DNA of 7,251 bases from Bacteroidetes bacterium ADurb.Bin302. GTDB taxonomy: Bacteria > Bacteroidota > Bacteroidia > Bacteroidales > Paludibacteraceae. Within the stretch, counting starts at the first letter, position 1; each line of letters starts with the position of its first letter. Position numbers and translations under genes: made by a program. Where the stretch lies: positions 1 to 7,251 of the forward strand of contig MWBK01000182.1 in the NCBI GenBank assembly GCA_002069025.1. The letters run 5' to 3'. The notes below the pieces were generated by a model, which saw only the letters and a list, made by a program, of their open reading frames with translations, made no database searches and was not told the DNA's origin. Of this stretch, positions 6,826 through 7,251 are shown piece after piece.

Positions 6826-7251
6826 TTATGCTATGATTATATACAACTTACTGAACTTTACTATTGGGCGACCGAGGTAGGTTGAAGTGTTGTACCCATT
6901 TGCTTTTGCCCAGTCAATAATTTGGTTGCGACATTCTTCTGAATAATAGACTGTCAGCAGTTTCTGCTCAATCATTTCACTCCAAGTAAGAGGTAAGCCG
7001 ATGTTGTTGATGTCTTCGATATATGCTATTCCAAGAGCTACCGCTATAGGACTTTTAACGAAATCTCCTTTTTCAGATGTTGGAGTCACCCCAAAGACCT
7101 GCTTAACGCCATCAACAAGCGATTTTATGGCTAACATATCCTGAGCAAGGTCAAGTTCAGCAATAAAGTCCACCTCTGTATCTACGAGTTTGTGGAATAG
7201 ATTACCGTCCTCGTTGCCGAGTTGTTTCAGTCCCCAATGGGCTTGGAAACG
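6826..7251 (-). CDS. Unrecognised protein, C-terminal 141 residues (start beyond right edge)
   Basis: The minus-strand frame is open from the right edge to a TAA at 6826-6828. The first visible residues are RFQAHWGLKQLGNEDGNLFH, which look like real protein, so the GTG at 7173 is better read as an internal valine than as a start. The piece is a mix of acidic helices (EVDFIAELDLAQDMLAIKSL), a segment SPIAVALGIAYIEDINNIGL, and LTWSEMIEQKLLTVYYSEEC followed by NQIIDWAKANGYNTSTYLGR. It seems soluble; only the tail LYIIIA is hydrophobic. I do not recognise a family. The stop abuts the IS right end exactly. If TTA is the target duplication, the same TAA ended the gene before insertion and the C-terminus is native. 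If not, the gene may have been cut by the IS. Coding is likely from the length and composition, but function is unknown. Confidence 0.6.
   Translation of the reverse strand, partial: RFQAHWGLKQLGNEDGNLFHKLVDTEVDFIAELDLAQDMLAIKSLVDGVKQVFGVTPTSEKGDFVKSPIAVALGIAYIEDINNIGLPLTWSEMIEQKLLTVYYSEECRNQIIDWAKANGYNTSTYLGRPIVKFSKLYIIIA

Noticed and set aside
6670..6885. A plus-strand frame of 71 codons crossing the IS right end.
   Set aside because: It overlaps the start of the transposase and the end of the unrecognised gene in antisense, spans the IS junction and has no protein-like motif. A hybrid frame across an insertion boundary is unlikely to be a gene.
7171..7173. A GTG as the start of the right-edge gene.
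   Set aside because: The frame continues open to the window edge with 26 more protein-like codons, so the GTG is more likely an internal valine.

Overview
The window reads as a piece of a Bacteroidota genome, most likely order Bacteroidales. The main evidence is a TonB-dependent SusC/RagA transporter followed directly by a SusD/RagB-type surface lipoprotein. The DNA is A+T-rich, Shine-Dalgarno sequences are absent or weak, and two matches to the Bacteroidota -7 promoter element (TAnnTTTG) lie just upstream of genes. All real genes are on the minus strand, so the window is transcribed from right to left.

In transcription order, from the right edge: (1) 6826-7251, the 3' part of a gene I do not recognise, whose start lies outside the window. 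(2) 5523-6825, a complete insertion sequence with an intact 387-residue IS4-type DDE transposase and 14-bp imperfect terminal inverted repeats. It sits exactly behind the stop codon of gene 1. (3) 4232-5425, a membrane-anchored extracytoplasmic protein with a transglutaminase-like (papain-fold) Cys-His-Glu domain and no assigned function. (4) A 357-bp A+T-rich non-coding stretch, whose left end carries a probable promoter. (5) 689-3874, a full-length SusC-type transporter. (6) 1-671, the N-terminal 223 codons of its SusD-type partner, which runs off the left edge.

The SusC/SusD pair is a nutrient-uptake unit. The lipoprotein captures a ligand at the cell surface and forms the lid of the TonB-powered outer-membrane barrel. 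No carbohydrate-active enzyme, peptidase or regulator of the pair lies in the window, so the substrate cannot be named. The SusC has no N-terminal STN signalling domain, which argues against control by a trans-envelope anti-sigma factor. The transglutaminase-like gene is separated from the transporter by the 357-bp gap and has its own candidate promoter, so a shared function is not shown.

I do not see a new multi-gene system. The points most worth a second look are the insertion site placed precisely at a stop codon with only a possible 3-bp duplication, the hairpin built from the IS left end next to the transposase stop, the unassigned transglutaminase-like protein, and small palindromes at the two candidate promoters.
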